Of a stretch of DNA of 13,282 bases, positions 5,685 through 13,042 are shown in pieces. A program made the translations under genes and the position numbers. Each line of letters begins with the position of its first letter. The stretch's first letter is position 1. The notes beneath the pieces were generated by a model that saw only the letters and a program-made list of their open reading frames with translations, was not told the DNA's origin and searched no databases. The DNA is taken from NCBI GenBank assembly GCA_050260415.1, contig JBLNCE010000122.1:1-13282 (forward strand), read 5' to 3'. The DNA is from JBLNCE01 sp050260415. GTDB lineage: Bacteria > Bacillota > UBA4882 > JAAYXC01.

Positions 5685-5821
5685 AATCTATGCGTTCCAT
5701 GGCCAGGCCACCTATGGCCGCATGTGCTTACTATTTGAATCTCTCCAGCGGGCGCGCCGGACCTTGCGCCAAGAGGCGCGCGATCATGCCTGGTCCTGAT
5801 TGAGCTTCTGAGCCCGCATAG

Positions 5822-5844
5822 AAAAAGCCGCCCGCTTGGGCGGC
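5822..5844 (-). terminator. Intrinsic terminator of the SRP RNA gene
   Basis: On the minus strand, GCCGCCC-AAGC-GGGCGGC (5844 to 5827) is a perfect 7-bp stem with a four-base loop, followed immediately by TTTTT (5826 to 5822). It lies just beyond the 3' end of the SRP RNA. Confidence 0.9.
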
Positions 5845-5851
5845 AAAAATC

Positions 5852-6118
5852 GGCCGTGCGCCGGCTCCGACCGGCCGCTCCCGGACGTATCCGCGCAGCC
5901 GGCTCCAACCAGGCAACCCCACGGCACACGGAGGTTCCTGCTTACCGTTGCTTCCTTCCGGACCTGGCGGGGTTCACAGGTCTCCGTTGCGCGGGACCCG
6001 ATCTTCAACACCACTTACGCGAATCGGTTCCACGAGCGGCGGCCTCGGCACGGCGTTCGATCCTGCTATAGCGGGTTGCAGGTTACAGGGCACCGCTACC
6101 TCCCCATCTAGCACGGCC
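5852..6118 (-). ncRNA. ffs: Large bacterial signal recognition particle RNA (scRNA, with Alu domain)
   Basis: RNA core of the signal recognition particle, which binds Ffh and targets nascent membrane proteins to FtsY and SecYEG. The minus strand contains the nearly invariant S-domain core AGGTCCGGAAGGAAGC (about 5965 to 5950), which forms the helix-8 Ffh site with its GGAA tetraloop. The 5' Alu-like domain carries GGGGAGGTAGCGGTGCCC (from about 6105), closely matching Bacillus subtilis scRNA. The ends GGCCGTGC (6118 to 6111) and GCACGGCC (5859 to 5852) pair perfectly to close the molecule. The resulting length of 267 nt is close to the B. subtilis mature RNA (about 271 nt). The promoter start near 6152 and the terminator at 5822 imply a longer precursor trimmed at both ends, as in B. 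subtilis. End positions rest on the closing helix and could be off by a few bases. Confidence 0.95.
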
Positions 6119-6159
6119 AAAGGTGTCGGTAAAGAATGCGTGGATCCGACGTGCGATTT

Positions 6160-6188
6160 ATTCTATCACTCTCCGGGCGGTAGCGCAA
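6160..6188 (-). promoter_or_regulatory. Promoter of the SRP RNA gene
   Basis: On the minus strand, -35 TTGCGC (6188 to 6183) and -10 TAGAAT (6165 to 6160) are separated by 17 bases. The predicted start near 6152 leaves about 34 bases of 5' precursor before the mature RNA. The -35 hexamer is the same as at rpsF. Confidence 0.75.
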
Positions 6189-6237
6189 GGGGGCACTCAT
6201 GGCCGCGCGGACGGTAAATCATGACACGCCGCCGCGA

Positions 6238-6272
6238 GGCAAGACTTGCCCGGCGGGCCATACCCTGGTATG
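6238..6272. promoter_or_regulatory. Two palindromes overlapping the dnaE promoter hexamers
   Basis: GGCAAG-a-CTTGCC (6238-6250) overlaps the -35, and CATACC-ct-GGTATG (6259-6272) overlaps the -10. Both are perfect 6-bp inverted repeats. They could be operators for a repressor of dnaE, but short palindromes also arise by chance, and no candidate regulator is known. Confidence 0.3.
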
Positions 6273-6274
6273 AT
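6246..6274 (+). promoter_or_regulatory. Promoter of dnaE
   Basis: -35 TTGCCC (6246-6251) and -10 TATGAT (6269-6274) are separated by 17 bases. The predicted start near 6281 gives a leader of about 48 bases. The leader begins with a GGCCGGG/CCCGGCC hairpin (6282-6304) ahead of the GGAGG ribosome site at 6318-6322. It is divergent from the ffs promoter, with 57 bases between the two -35 boxes. Confidence 0.7.
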
Positions 6275-6328
6275 AGAAAAGGGCCGGGCGCCCGATACCC
6301 GGCCTTTGGCGCGTGTTGGAGGATCCGC

Positions 6329-9300
6329 ATGAGCTTTGTCCACCTGCACAATCACACCGAGTACAGCCTGCTGGACGGCCTCGCCCGGCCAAAGGAATTA
6401 ATCGCCCAGGCCCAAGCGTTTGGGCAGCCCGCCGTGGCCATCACCGACCACGGGAGCACCCATGGCCTTCTGCAATTCTACTTGGCGGCCAAGAAGGCGG
6501 GGATCAAGCCGATCCTGGGCTGCGAGTTCTATCTCTGCCGGGATCACCGCGACCGCAGCCGGCGCGACGACGGCTACCATCTCGTTCTGCTGGCCAAGGA
6601 TCAGCAGGGCTACCTGAACCTCTTGAAACTCAGCACCATCGCCCACCTGGACGGCTTCTACTACAAGCCGCGGATCGACCGGGATCTACTCCTGGCGCAC
6701 AACCGCGGTCTGATCGGCTTGGGCGCGTGTGTATCCGGGGAGGTCCCGGAACTCCTGGCCAAGGGCGAGTACGAAACGGCCAAGAAGGCGGCCCTCTGGT
6801 ACCGCGAAGCCTTACCGGGCGGCTTTTACCTGGAGTTGCAGGATCACCGGGACGGCCGGGCCAACCCCGGTCCGGACCAGACCCGGCTCTTTGCCGCCGA
6901 GGCGGCGGCGATCGAGGGCAGCCTGCGCCTGGCCAGGGAGACGGGCATTCCGCTTGTGGCGACCAACGATGCCCATTACGTGCGGCGGGAGGATGCGGAC
7001 GCGCATGACGTGCTCCTCTGCATCCAGACGGGCAAGACCCTCAATGCCCCCGACCGCATGCGCTTTCCCAACGTCGAGTTCTACCTCAAATCCACCGAGG
7101 AGATGGCGGCCCTCTTCAGTTACTGCCCGGAAGCGCTGAACAACACGCGGGAGGTGGCGGAGGCGTGCCAGGTCGAGATCCCGACCGACCAGATCCTACT
7201 CCCCACCTTCCCCGTGCCTGAGGGAGAGACGCCCGATTCATACCTGGCCAAGCTCTGCCGCGAGAATTGGTCCCGGATCGGGGCGCCGGACAGGGAGGAA
7301 GAGTATCGTAGCCGCCTCGAATACGAACTCTCGGTCATCGGCAAGATGGGCTTCGCCAGTTATTTCCTGATCGTTTGGGACTACGTCAACTACGCACGGC
7401 GTAACGGAATTCCCATGGGGCCCGGGCGCGGCTCGGTCGGCGGCAGTCTCGTGGCCTTCCTGCTCGGGCTCCATGATGTCGATCCGATCGTCTACGACTT
7501 GATGTTCGAGCGTTTTTTGAATCCGGACCGCGTCTCCATGCCCGATATCGACCTCGATTTCGGGGACCGCGACCGCGTAATCGCGTATGTGCGCGAGAAA
7601 TACGGTCCGGACCGCGTGGCGCAGATCTGCACCTTTGGCACCATGGCCGCCAAGGCCGCCGTCAAGGACGTGGCCCGCGTCCTGGAGTATCCCTTTGAGG
7701 CCAGCAACCGCCTGACCAAGATGTTCCCGGAGGAACTCGGCCTCACCATCGCCGACGTGCTGGCCAAGTCCGAGGACGTCAAGAAGCTCTATGAAGAGGA
7801 CGAGACCATCCGCCGGATCTTCGACTACGCGCAGAAACTCGAGGGCCATATCAAGACCGTCGGCGTGCACGCCTCCGGTGTAATCATCTCCGACAAGCCG
7901 CTCGAGAACTATACGTCGCTGACCATGACCAAATCCGGCGTGGCCACCCAGTTTGAGTTCAACGACGTGGAGAAGATCGGCCTCCTGAAGATGGACTTCC
8001 TCGGCCTGGACAATGTCAACGTCATCGCCGAGACGGTCCGGCTCCTGCGCGAGACGCGGGGCATCGAACTGGATATCGGCAAGCTTCCGCTGGATGACGC
8101 CAAGGCATACGAGCTGCTCTCGCAGGGCCTCTCGCTGGGGACGTTCCAACTGGAAAGCTCGCTCTATCAGGGGCTCTTGCGCCGCCTCAAACCGTCCTCG
8201 ATCCACGACATTATGGCGCTCATGGCCCTCGGCCGGCCGGGTCCGCTGGCCTCGGGCGGCACGGATCTCTACATCAAGCGCAAGAACGGCGAGGTCAAGG
8301 TGGAATACCTCCACCCCAGGCTGGCGGATCTGACCCGGAGCACCTATGGCATCCTGCTCTACCAGGAGACCTGCATGCGCACGGCCGGCGTGCTGGCCGG
8401 CTATACCCCCGGCGAACAGGACAAGCTGCGCAAGGTCATCGGCAAGAAACTGGCCTCGGAACTGCCGGTGCAAAAGGAGAAGTTCGTCGCCGGCTGCATG
8501 CGGAACGGCCTGACACAGGCTAATGCCGTCGAGATCTGGAACAACATCGAGACGTTCGGCTCATACGGCTTCAACGCCGCGCACTCAGCGGCCTATGGCT
8601 TGCTCTGTTACCAGACCGCTTATCTCAAGGGGAATTACACCCCGGAGTATATCTGCGCCTTGCTGACGTGCTTCTTTGACAACACGGACAAGCTGACGGT
8701 CTATCTCGAGGAGGCGAAACGCTTCGGCATCGAGGTCCTGCCGCCGGACGTCAACGAGAGCCAATCCAAGTTCTATCTGGTCAACGGGAAGATCCGTTTC
8801 GGCCTCTCAGCCGTCAAGAACGTCGGCGAGGCGGCGGTGGGCGAACTCCTCCGCGTCCGCGCCGAGGGTGGGCCGTTCAAGTCACCGCTGGATCTCTGCC
8901 GGCGTGTCAACCTGGTACGCACAGTCCTCGAATCCCTGATCAAGTGCGGCGCCCTGGACTGTTTCGGCCATACCCGCGCCTCCCTCCTGGCGGGCCTGGA
9001 TGCCCTTCTGGCGGGGGCGAAAAAGACGAATGCCAATGGACGCGGGCTCTTCGACCAAGCCGCGCTCACGTTGGCCGAGCCGCAGGTAACGCTGCCGCCG
9101 CTGCCCGAGTTTCCCCTGGACGATTTGCTGGCGATGGAGCGCGAGATGCTTGGGTTTTACGTCACGGGGCACCCGCTCGACTCCATCCGCGTCCTGCTCG
9201 AGCAAGCGGGAGCCAGCGGTCTCGGTACGCTGCCGGACCGGGCGGACGGCGAACGGCTGCTCGTGGGGGGCGTGGTCAAGGGCGTCAGGGAGATCGAATC

Positions 9301-9772
9301 CAAACGTGGACGCATGGCCTTTGTCAACTTGGAGGATCTCGAGGGCGAGGCGGAGGTCACCGTCTTTGCGGATCTCTTCAAACGGGCGGCGGAGCTGCTC
9401 GTGCCCGGGGAGAAGGTGCTCGTCGAAGGCCGTGTGAACGTCTACAACGACCAGAAGAAGATCATCGCCAACGAGGTACGACCCCTGAACGAGGCCGCGG
9501 TGGCCGATCTCAAAGCCGCGCCGGCGGCGATGAGCGACGCCAAGGGTCTGCGCATCCGGCTCGATGCCGAACTGGCCACGGTGGAACGACTGGAGCGGAT
9601 CCGGTCCGTGCTGCGGGCATACCCGGGCGAGAAACCGGTCCGCCTGCACCTGCGCGGCGCCGACGGCCGGGTCCGGGTAATCCAGGCCGGACCTCGGTTT
9701 CGCGTCAATGTCACACAGGAACTCTTACGAGCGCTGGCCGCCAACCCGGAGATCAGCGTCGAGGCGGACTAA
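6329..9772 (+). CDS. dnaE: DNA polymerase III subunit alpha
   Basis: A 1147-residue C-family replicative DNA polymerase. The N-terminal PHP domain starts SFVHLHNHTEYSLLDG and continues with ITDHGSTHG, GCEFYL, ACVSGEV and ATNDAHY. The metal-ligand positions look intact, unlike the degenerate E. coli PHP, so PHP-dependent proofreading is plausible. The palm carries GPGRGSVGGS (364-373) and the catalytic aspartates D406 and D408 (PDIDLDF), plus D556 in MDFLGL. Helix-hairpin-helix sequence lies around 860-890, an OB fold at about 975-1050 and a small C-terminal domain to the end. ATG 6329 is chosen because GGAGG lies six bases upstream and the protein then begins at the canonical PHP start; 36 upstream in-frame codons cover the promoter and leader. 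It is separate from PolC, which Firmicutes usually carry as well. It is divergent from ffs, with the HEPN gene 36 bases downstream. Confidence 0.97.
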   Translation: MSFVHLHNHTEYSLLDGLARPKELIAQAQAFGQPAVAITDHGSTHGLLQFYLAAKKAGIKPILGCEFYLCRDHRDRSRRDDGYHLVLLAKDQQGYLNLLKLSTIAHLDGFYYKPRIDRDLLLAHNRGLIGLGACVSGEVPELLAKGEYETAKKAALWYREALPGGFYLELQDHRDGRANPGPDQTRLFAAEAAAIEGSLRLARETGIPLVATNDAHYVRREDADAHDVLLCIQTGKTLNAPDRMRFPNVEFYLKSTEEMAALFSYCPEALNNTREVAEACQVEIPTDQILLPTFPVPEGETPDSYLAKLCRENWSRIGAPDREEEYRSRLEYELSVIGKMGFASYFLIVWDYVNYARRNGIPMGPGRGSVGGSLVAFLLGLHDVDPIVYDLMFERFLNPDRVSMPDIDLDFGDRDRVIAYVREKYGPDRVAQICTFGTMAAKAAVKDVARVLEYPFEASNRLTKMFPEELGLTIADVLAKSEDVKKLYEEDETIRRIFDYAQKLEGHIKTVGVHASGVIISDKPLENYTSLTMTKSGVATQFEFNDVEKIGLLKMDFLGLDNVNVIAETVRLLRETRGIELDIGKLPLDDAKAYELLSQGLSLGTFQLESSLYQGLLRRLKPSSIHDIMALMALGRPGPLASGGTDLYIKRKNGEVKVEYLHPRLADLTRSTYGILLYQETCMRTAGVLAGYTPGEQDKLRKVIGKKLASELPVQKEKFVAGCMRNGLTQANAVEIWNNIETFGSYGFNAAHSAAYGLLCYQTAYLKGNYTPEYICALLTCFFDNTDKLTVYLEEAKRFGIEVLPPDVNESQSKFYLVNGKIRFGLSAVKNVGEAAVGELLRVRAEGGPFKSPLDLCRRVNLVRTVLESLIKCGALDCFGHTRASLLAGLDALLAGAKKTNANGRGLFDQAALTLAEPQVTLPPLPEFPLDDLLAMEREMLGFYVTGHPLDSIRVLLEQAGASGLGTLPDRADGERLLVGGVVKGVREIESKRGRMAFVNLEDLEGEAEVTVFADLFKRAAELLVPGEKVLVEGRVNVYNDQKKIIANEVRPLNEAAVADLKAAPAAMSDAKGLRIRLDAELATVERLERIRSVLRAYPGEKPVRLHLRGADGRVRVIQAGPRFRVNVTQELLRALAANPEISVEAD

Positions 9773-9808
9773 CCTTGATCGGTTTGATTCTTAGGGAGGT
9801 GGGGTCCC

Positions 9809-10159
9809 ATGTCCGCGGTACGTCGGGACGAAGCAATCGCATTTTTACAGAAAGCCGCGAACGCCTTGCTGGCGGCGCAGCTATTGGCGGAAGCCAAAGG
9901 CGAGATGGCCCAGTCGCTCTTCTTTCATACGGAGCAAGCGGCGGAAGACGCCCTGCGGGGTTTCCTCGCCGCCCACGGCGAGCCGGTCAAGGGCAAGAAC
10001 CTCGCCGCGCTGCTCAGCCAATGCGCGGCCGTCAATCCAGCCTTCAAGGAAATTCAGCTCATCAAGACGGACTATCCCGAGACAGCGCTGAAGCAGTCTA
10101 AACGGATTTATGATACCGTGAAGACGCACCTGCCGGCGGAGATCAAGGCGGCGATGTAG
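9809..10159 (+). CDS. HEPN-domain protein, no nucleotidyltransferase partner
   Basis: 116 residues of helical HEPN type (Pfam PF05168). The N-terminal helix AIAFLQKAANALLAAQLLAEA is followed by the characteristic SLFFHTEQAAEDALRGFLAAHGEPV, then the KNLAALLSQCA segment and an A..SKRIYDTVKTHL helix. HEPN proteins often pair with MNT nucleotidyltransferases as toxin-antitoxin modules or act as RNases through an R-X(4-6)-H motif. Here R50 and H56 (RGFLAAH) fit R-X5-H, but in this family that position is not a proven active site. No MNT gene lies next to it, so it is an orphan. ATG 9809 follows AGGGAGGTGG by six bases, and the gene is only 36 bases after dnaE, so readthrough expression is likely. 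Its role here is unknown. Confidence 0.8.
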   Translation: MSAVRRDEAIAFLQKAANALLAAQLLAEAKGEMAQSLFFHTEQAAEDALRGFLAAHGEPVKGKNLAALLSQCAAVNPAFKEIQLIKTDYPETALKQSKRIYDTVKTHLPAEIKAAM

Positions 10160-10237
10160 GTACCGGTTCCCGGATGGGGGGTCGCGGCGGTAGGTATTTG
10201 TTTGCCGTTGTCATAAGCCTATTCGGGTATCCCCTTA

Positions 10238-10272
10238 GGCTCTGTTCTGAGTAACGGTTGATCTAGAGTATC
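10238..10272. repeat. Solo transposon-like end, same as MITE left end
   Basis: These 35 bases, beginning GGCTCTGTTCTGAGTAACGG, are identical to the left end of the element at 12564-12911 and in the same orientation. I find no matching right end before the glycosidase gene, so this is a truncated copy or the far end of a larger unit. The 513-base gap 10160-10672 holds only this, the repeats listed below and a short terminator; I see no gene in it. Confidence 0.8.
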
Positions 10273-10326
10273 TGCGTGGACATGAGCCAGGTTCTGGAGA
10301 AATGGCATTGCGTAAGGAATCCCGCC

Positions 10327-10359
10327 CTTCGACAGGCTCAGGAGGCTGAGTTATCGAAG
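10327..10359. repeat. CTTCGACAGGCTCAG-type palindromic repeat
   Basis: Arms CTTCGA/TCGAAG (10327-10332, 10354-10359) and CTCAG/CTGAG (10337-10341, 10346-10350) form a stem with an internal mismatch loop. A related element lies at 12950-12984. This type of extragenic palindrome is widespread in bacterial genomes. Confidence 0.6.
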
Positions 10360-10542
10360 CCCGACCGGAACCAGTCGCTCTCGGGACATCCGTGTCCTTC
10401 GCGACCTCGGATTTCCTGGCCAGGGGTTCCTGGACCTCCTAACGATGGGGTGAAGATGCACATCGTCATCCGTGACTCTTGTAAGGGAGCGTTCCGCGCC
10501 ATTCCATGGCGCTCCAATACTCCGATAGCTTCGAAGCTGACG

Positions 10543-10594
10543 GCAGGCCGCGTCCGGCGGCCTATGCCGCGTGGCTCGATATCCATATCTGCGC
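10543..10594. repeat. 52-bp repeat, copy 1 (upstream of the glycosidase gene)
   Basis: Matches 12724-12775 at 50 of 52 positions in the same orientation. It contains hairpin GGCCGC-gtccg-GCGGCC and hairpin GATAT-cc-ATATC (10578-10589). The only two differences between copies are the two partners of one base pair in the second hairpin. Confidence 0.85.
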
Positions 10595-10596
10595 TG

Positions 10597-10614
10597 GCCC
10601 GAATCCGGGCTTTT
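10597..10614 (+). terminator. Short intrinsic terminator candidate
   Basis: GCCCG-AATC-CGGGC (10597-10610) followed by TTTTATT. The stem is only 5 bp but GC-only, with a tetraloop. It would stop readthrough from the dnaE/HEPN unit before the glycosidase gene. Confidence 0.5.
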
Positions 10615-10672
10615 ATTACCTGAGTAAAAGGGATACCTACTGCATACGAACGGTTAAGTCGGAGGGATTGGG

Positions 10673-12280
10673 ATGTCGTATCCCTGGTGGCAAACGGCCG
10701 TCTTCTACCAGATCTACGTTCGCAGTTTTGCCGACAGTAACGGCGACGGGGTCGGCGACCTGCCCGGGATCATCGCGCGGCTCGACTATCTCAACGACGG
10801 TACGGCGGATTCGCTCGGGGTGGACGCCCTCTGGCTGACTCCGGTCTACCCGTCGCCCGAATATGACTTCGGCTACGACGTCAGCGATTATACCGCGGTG
10901 AATCCGCGCTTCGGGGACATGGCGGACCTGGATCGTCTCCTGGCTGAGGCCCATCGGCGCAAGATCCGGGTTATCCTCGATTTCGTGCCGAACCACACCT
11001 CGCACGAGCACGCCTGGTTCCGCGAGAGCAGATCGTCCCGGCAGAACCCGAAACGTGACTGGTACATCTGGTCCGACCGCGTGCCCAACAACTGGCAGGC
11101 CAGCTTCGGCGGCCGCGCCTGGGAGTATGACGCGGCAACAGGGCAGTTCTACTTGCACTCCTTCCTCCCGCAACAGCCCGACCTAAACTGGCGCAATCCC
11201 GCCGTGCGGGAGGCGGTCTTCGCCGCGATGCGTTTCTGGCTCGACCGTGGCGTGGACGGTTTCCGCCTCGATGTGATCAACCATATCTTCAAGGACGCAA
11301 AGATGCGGGATAACCCTGGCTGCCTGGGGTGGCGGCCTTACGATATGCAGCGCCACATCAACGACCGGAATCAGCCCGAGGTGCACGGGGTACTGAAGGA
11401 TCTCCGCCGGCTCCTGGACACGTACGGCGACCGGATGGCCGTCGGGGAGATAAACCGAGTCGACCTCCAGGACGCCAAGGAACCGGCGCGCTACTACGGT
11501 GAGGCCGCGGATGAACTGCCGCTGGCCTTCGATTTCGGCTTCACCCATTGTCCCTGGAACGCGCGGCGTTTCGCCCGGGCCATCCGGGCCTGGGAGGAAG
11601 CCTTACCCCCCGGGGGTTGGCCCTGCTACGTCCTGAGCAACCACGACGTGCCCCGACACATCTCCCGTTACGGCCGCGGACCGCGCGCCCTGCCGCGCGC
11701 GAAACTGGCGGCGATGATGCTCCTCACCCTGCGCGGCACCCCCTTCCTCTACTACGGCGAGGAGATCGGCCTCCGCAACGGCCGCGTCCCCCGGCACCGG
11801 CTCCAGGATCCCGTGGGCAGGCGCTACTGGCCCTTCCACCCCGGCCGCGACGAGGAACGGACTCCGATGCAATGGGATGCCGGCCCCAACGCCGGCTTCA
11901 CGACGGGCGAACCCTGGCTGCCCTTGGGGCAGGAATACAAGACCACCAACGTCGCGACCGAGGCCAAGGATCCCGACTCCCTGCTCTCGCTCTACCGGCG
12001 CTTGATTTGGCTGCGCAAGGAGTGTCCCGCCCTGCTGCACGGCGCGTACCGGGAGCTTATGGGGCCGGCAGACTGCCTGATCTACGAGCGGCGGACGGAG
12101 GCCCAGACAGTGGTGGTGGCGCTGAACTTCGGCCGGGAGGCGCGGGAAGTGAACCTGCCGGTTACGCGGGGGACTATTTTAGCGGCCACGGGTGGGAAGA
12201 ACGGGGAGTGGCGGGGACAGGGGTTGAGGTTGGAGGCGGAAGAAGGGCTGATTATCGAGATTGGGAAGTCAGAAAAATGA
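10673..12280 (+). CDS. GH13 alpha-glucosidase (oligo-1,6-glucosidase group)
   Basis: A 535-residue glycoside hydrolase family 13 enzyme, predicted to release glucose from short alpha-glucosides. There is no signal peptide (starts MSYPWWQTAVFYQIYVRSF), so it is cytosolic and presumably acts on imported oligosaccharides. A calcium loop DSNGDGVGD (D21, N23, D25, D29) is present. Conserved regions are DFVPNH (103-108), GFRLDVINH with nucleophile D200, VGEI with acid/base E259 and SNHDVPR with transition-state stabiliser D325. QPDLNW (168-173) and TPMQWD (397-402) are typical of this group. Valine 201 after the nucleophile is the residue associated with alpha-1,6 preference in oligo-1,6-glucosidases, but substrate cannot be settled from this. 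The C-terminal beta domain ends weakly at about 530. ATG 10673 follows GGAGG (10661-10665) by seven bases. No convincing promoter, transporter or regulator gene is adjacent. Repeat-rich DNA lies on both sides. Transglycosylation or trehalose-type activity remains an alternative. Confidence 0.92.
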   Translation: MSYPWWQTAVFYQIYVRSFADSNGDGVGDLPGIIARLDYLNDGTADSLGVDALWLTPVYPSPEYDFGYDVSDYTAVNPRFGDMADLDRLLAEAHRRKIRVILDFVPNHTSHEHAWFRESRSSRQNPKRDWYIWSDRVPNNWQASFGGRAWEYDAATGQFYLHSFLPQQPDLNWRNPAVREAVFAAMRFWLDRGVDGFRLDVINHIFKDAKMRDNPGCLGWRPYDMQRHINDRNQPEVHGVLKDLRRLLDTYGDRMAVGEINRVDLQDAKEPARYYGEAADELPLAFDFGFTHCPWNARRFARAIRAWEEALPPGGWPCYVLSNHDVPRHISRYGRGPRALPRAKLAAMMLLTLRGTPFLYYGEEIGLRNGRVPRHRLQDPVGRRYWPFHPGRDEERTPMQWDAGPNAGFTTGEPWLPLGQEYKTTNVATEAKDPDSLLSLYRRLIWLRKECPALLHGAYRELMGPADCLIYERRTEAQTVVVALNFGREAREVNLPVTRGTILAATGGKNGEWRGQGLRLEAEEGLIIEIGKSEK

Positions 12281-12407
12281 AGAACACGATATCTACCACG
12301 AAACACACGCGCACACGAAAAACGGATTGGCTATGTTCTGGATAACGGTTGCTCCTGCAGCTGTGGATGCTCGGGCCGACGGCGCCCTGAGAGGACGCCG
12401 CTACACC

Positions 12408-12503
12408 GGAGCAAGGCAAATCTTCAAAACTACCAATTTGCCAAAACACATTGGGCCATCGCGTTTTGACAAATCGCCTGAACAGGGTGATTTGCCTTGC
12501 TCC
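12408..12503. repeat. About 96-bp imperfect palindrome downstream of the glycosidase gene
   Basis: Outer arms of 15 bases are perfect complements (GGAGCAAGGCAAATC at 12408-12422 and its complement at 12489-12503). Inner arms 12435-12449 and 12461-12475 pair at 12 of 15. The centre is about 11 bases. It could fold as a long cruciform or RNA hairpin and lies 128 bases after the gene, so it may serve as a transcript end or be a small repeat element. The stretch 12281-13165 holds no gene, only this and the elements below; 12281-12407 shows nothing. Confidence 0.75.
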
Positions 12504-12563
12504 CGGCAAGCCATCCTGGCTACGGGAAAGAACGGGATCCGGATCCTAGGGAATTTATGCCTT

Positions 12564-12911
12564 GGCTCTGTTCTGAGTAACGGTTGATCTAGAGTATCCA
12601 CCTGGATCGTAGAATCGGTTTATGTTGATATCAGGGTCGCGGGAGGCACCATCCGTCCTCCTCTTCGACAGGATGTTGGCAAGCCTGCTCGCCAGGATGG
12701 CCACATTCCCATCCTGCTCAGAGCAGGCCGCGTCCGGCGGCCTATGCCGCGTGGCTCGACATCCATGTCTGCGCCGAGGGGTGCTTGGATGATTCTTTAG
12801 ATGCTGTGGGGCTATGGATATAAGCTCTATGACTGCCGTCAGTACTGCCTGCCTTATTGCCGCTGCTTGCTTGATGGATGTATAGGATCAACCATTCTAC
12901 AGAACAGAGCC
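12564..12911. mobile_element. 348-bp MITE-like element with inverted ends and 8-bp target duplication
   Basis: The left end 12564-12589 and the inverted right end 12886-12911 match at 22 of 26 positions, both starting GGCTCTGTTCTG. The flanks are TATGCCTT (12556-12563) and TATGCCCT (12912-12919), an 8-bp target duplication with one mismatch. It has no transposase frame, so it would be moved by a transposase elsewhere. The GGCTCT start and 8-bp duplication resemble the ISL3 family, but that family assignment is inference. It contains the second copy of the 52-bp repeat. Confidence 0.8.
12724..12775. repeat. 52-bp repeat, copy 2 (inside the MITE-like element)
   Basis: 50 of 52 bases match 10543-10594. 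The hairpin is GACAT-cc-ATGTC (12759-12770), where copy 1 has GATAT-cc-ATATC. The T-A pair is replaced by C-G, so the stem is preserved. Confidence 0.85.
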
Positions 12912-12949
12912 TATGCCCTTGCCAGATCTAGTGTAGCGGTAGGCTTTTG

Positions 12950-12984
12950 CTTCGACAGGCTCGACTGGACTGAGCTCGTCGAAG
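12950..12984. repeat. CTTCGAC...GTCGAAG palindromic repeat
   Basis: Arms CTTCGAC (12950-12956) and GTCGAAG (12978-12984) with inner GCTC/GAGC. It is the same family as 10327-10359. A further GAGCTTGTCGAGG half-element follows at about 12995-13007. Confidence 0.6.
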
Positions 12985-13042
12985 TCAGCACCCCGAGCTT
13001 GTCGAGGGGCGGCCTACCGTCGGCAGAAACGATGTTTCGGAA

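Noticed and set aside
5731..6217. Short open frames on both strands between lonC and dnaE
   Set aside because: They lie on the SRP RNA gene and its terminator and have no protein-family resemblance.
6221..6328. N-terminal extension of DnaE by 36 residues
   Set aside because: It covers the promoter and leader hairpin; ATG 6329 has GGAGG at proper distance and gives the canonical PHP start.
10276..10623. Open frame of 115 codons upstream of the glycosidase gene
   Set aside because: It runs through palindromic repeats and the 52-bp repeat, has no ribosome site and its translation looks like non-coding sequence.
11548..12345. 265-codon plus-strand frame inside the glycosidase gene
   Set aside because: Arg/Pro/Ala-rich shadow of the GH13 reading frame, which has all catalytic motifs.
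12261..12587. Open frames on both strands downstream of the glycosidase gene
   Set aside because: Generated by the 96-bp palindrome region; no start signals or family resemblance.
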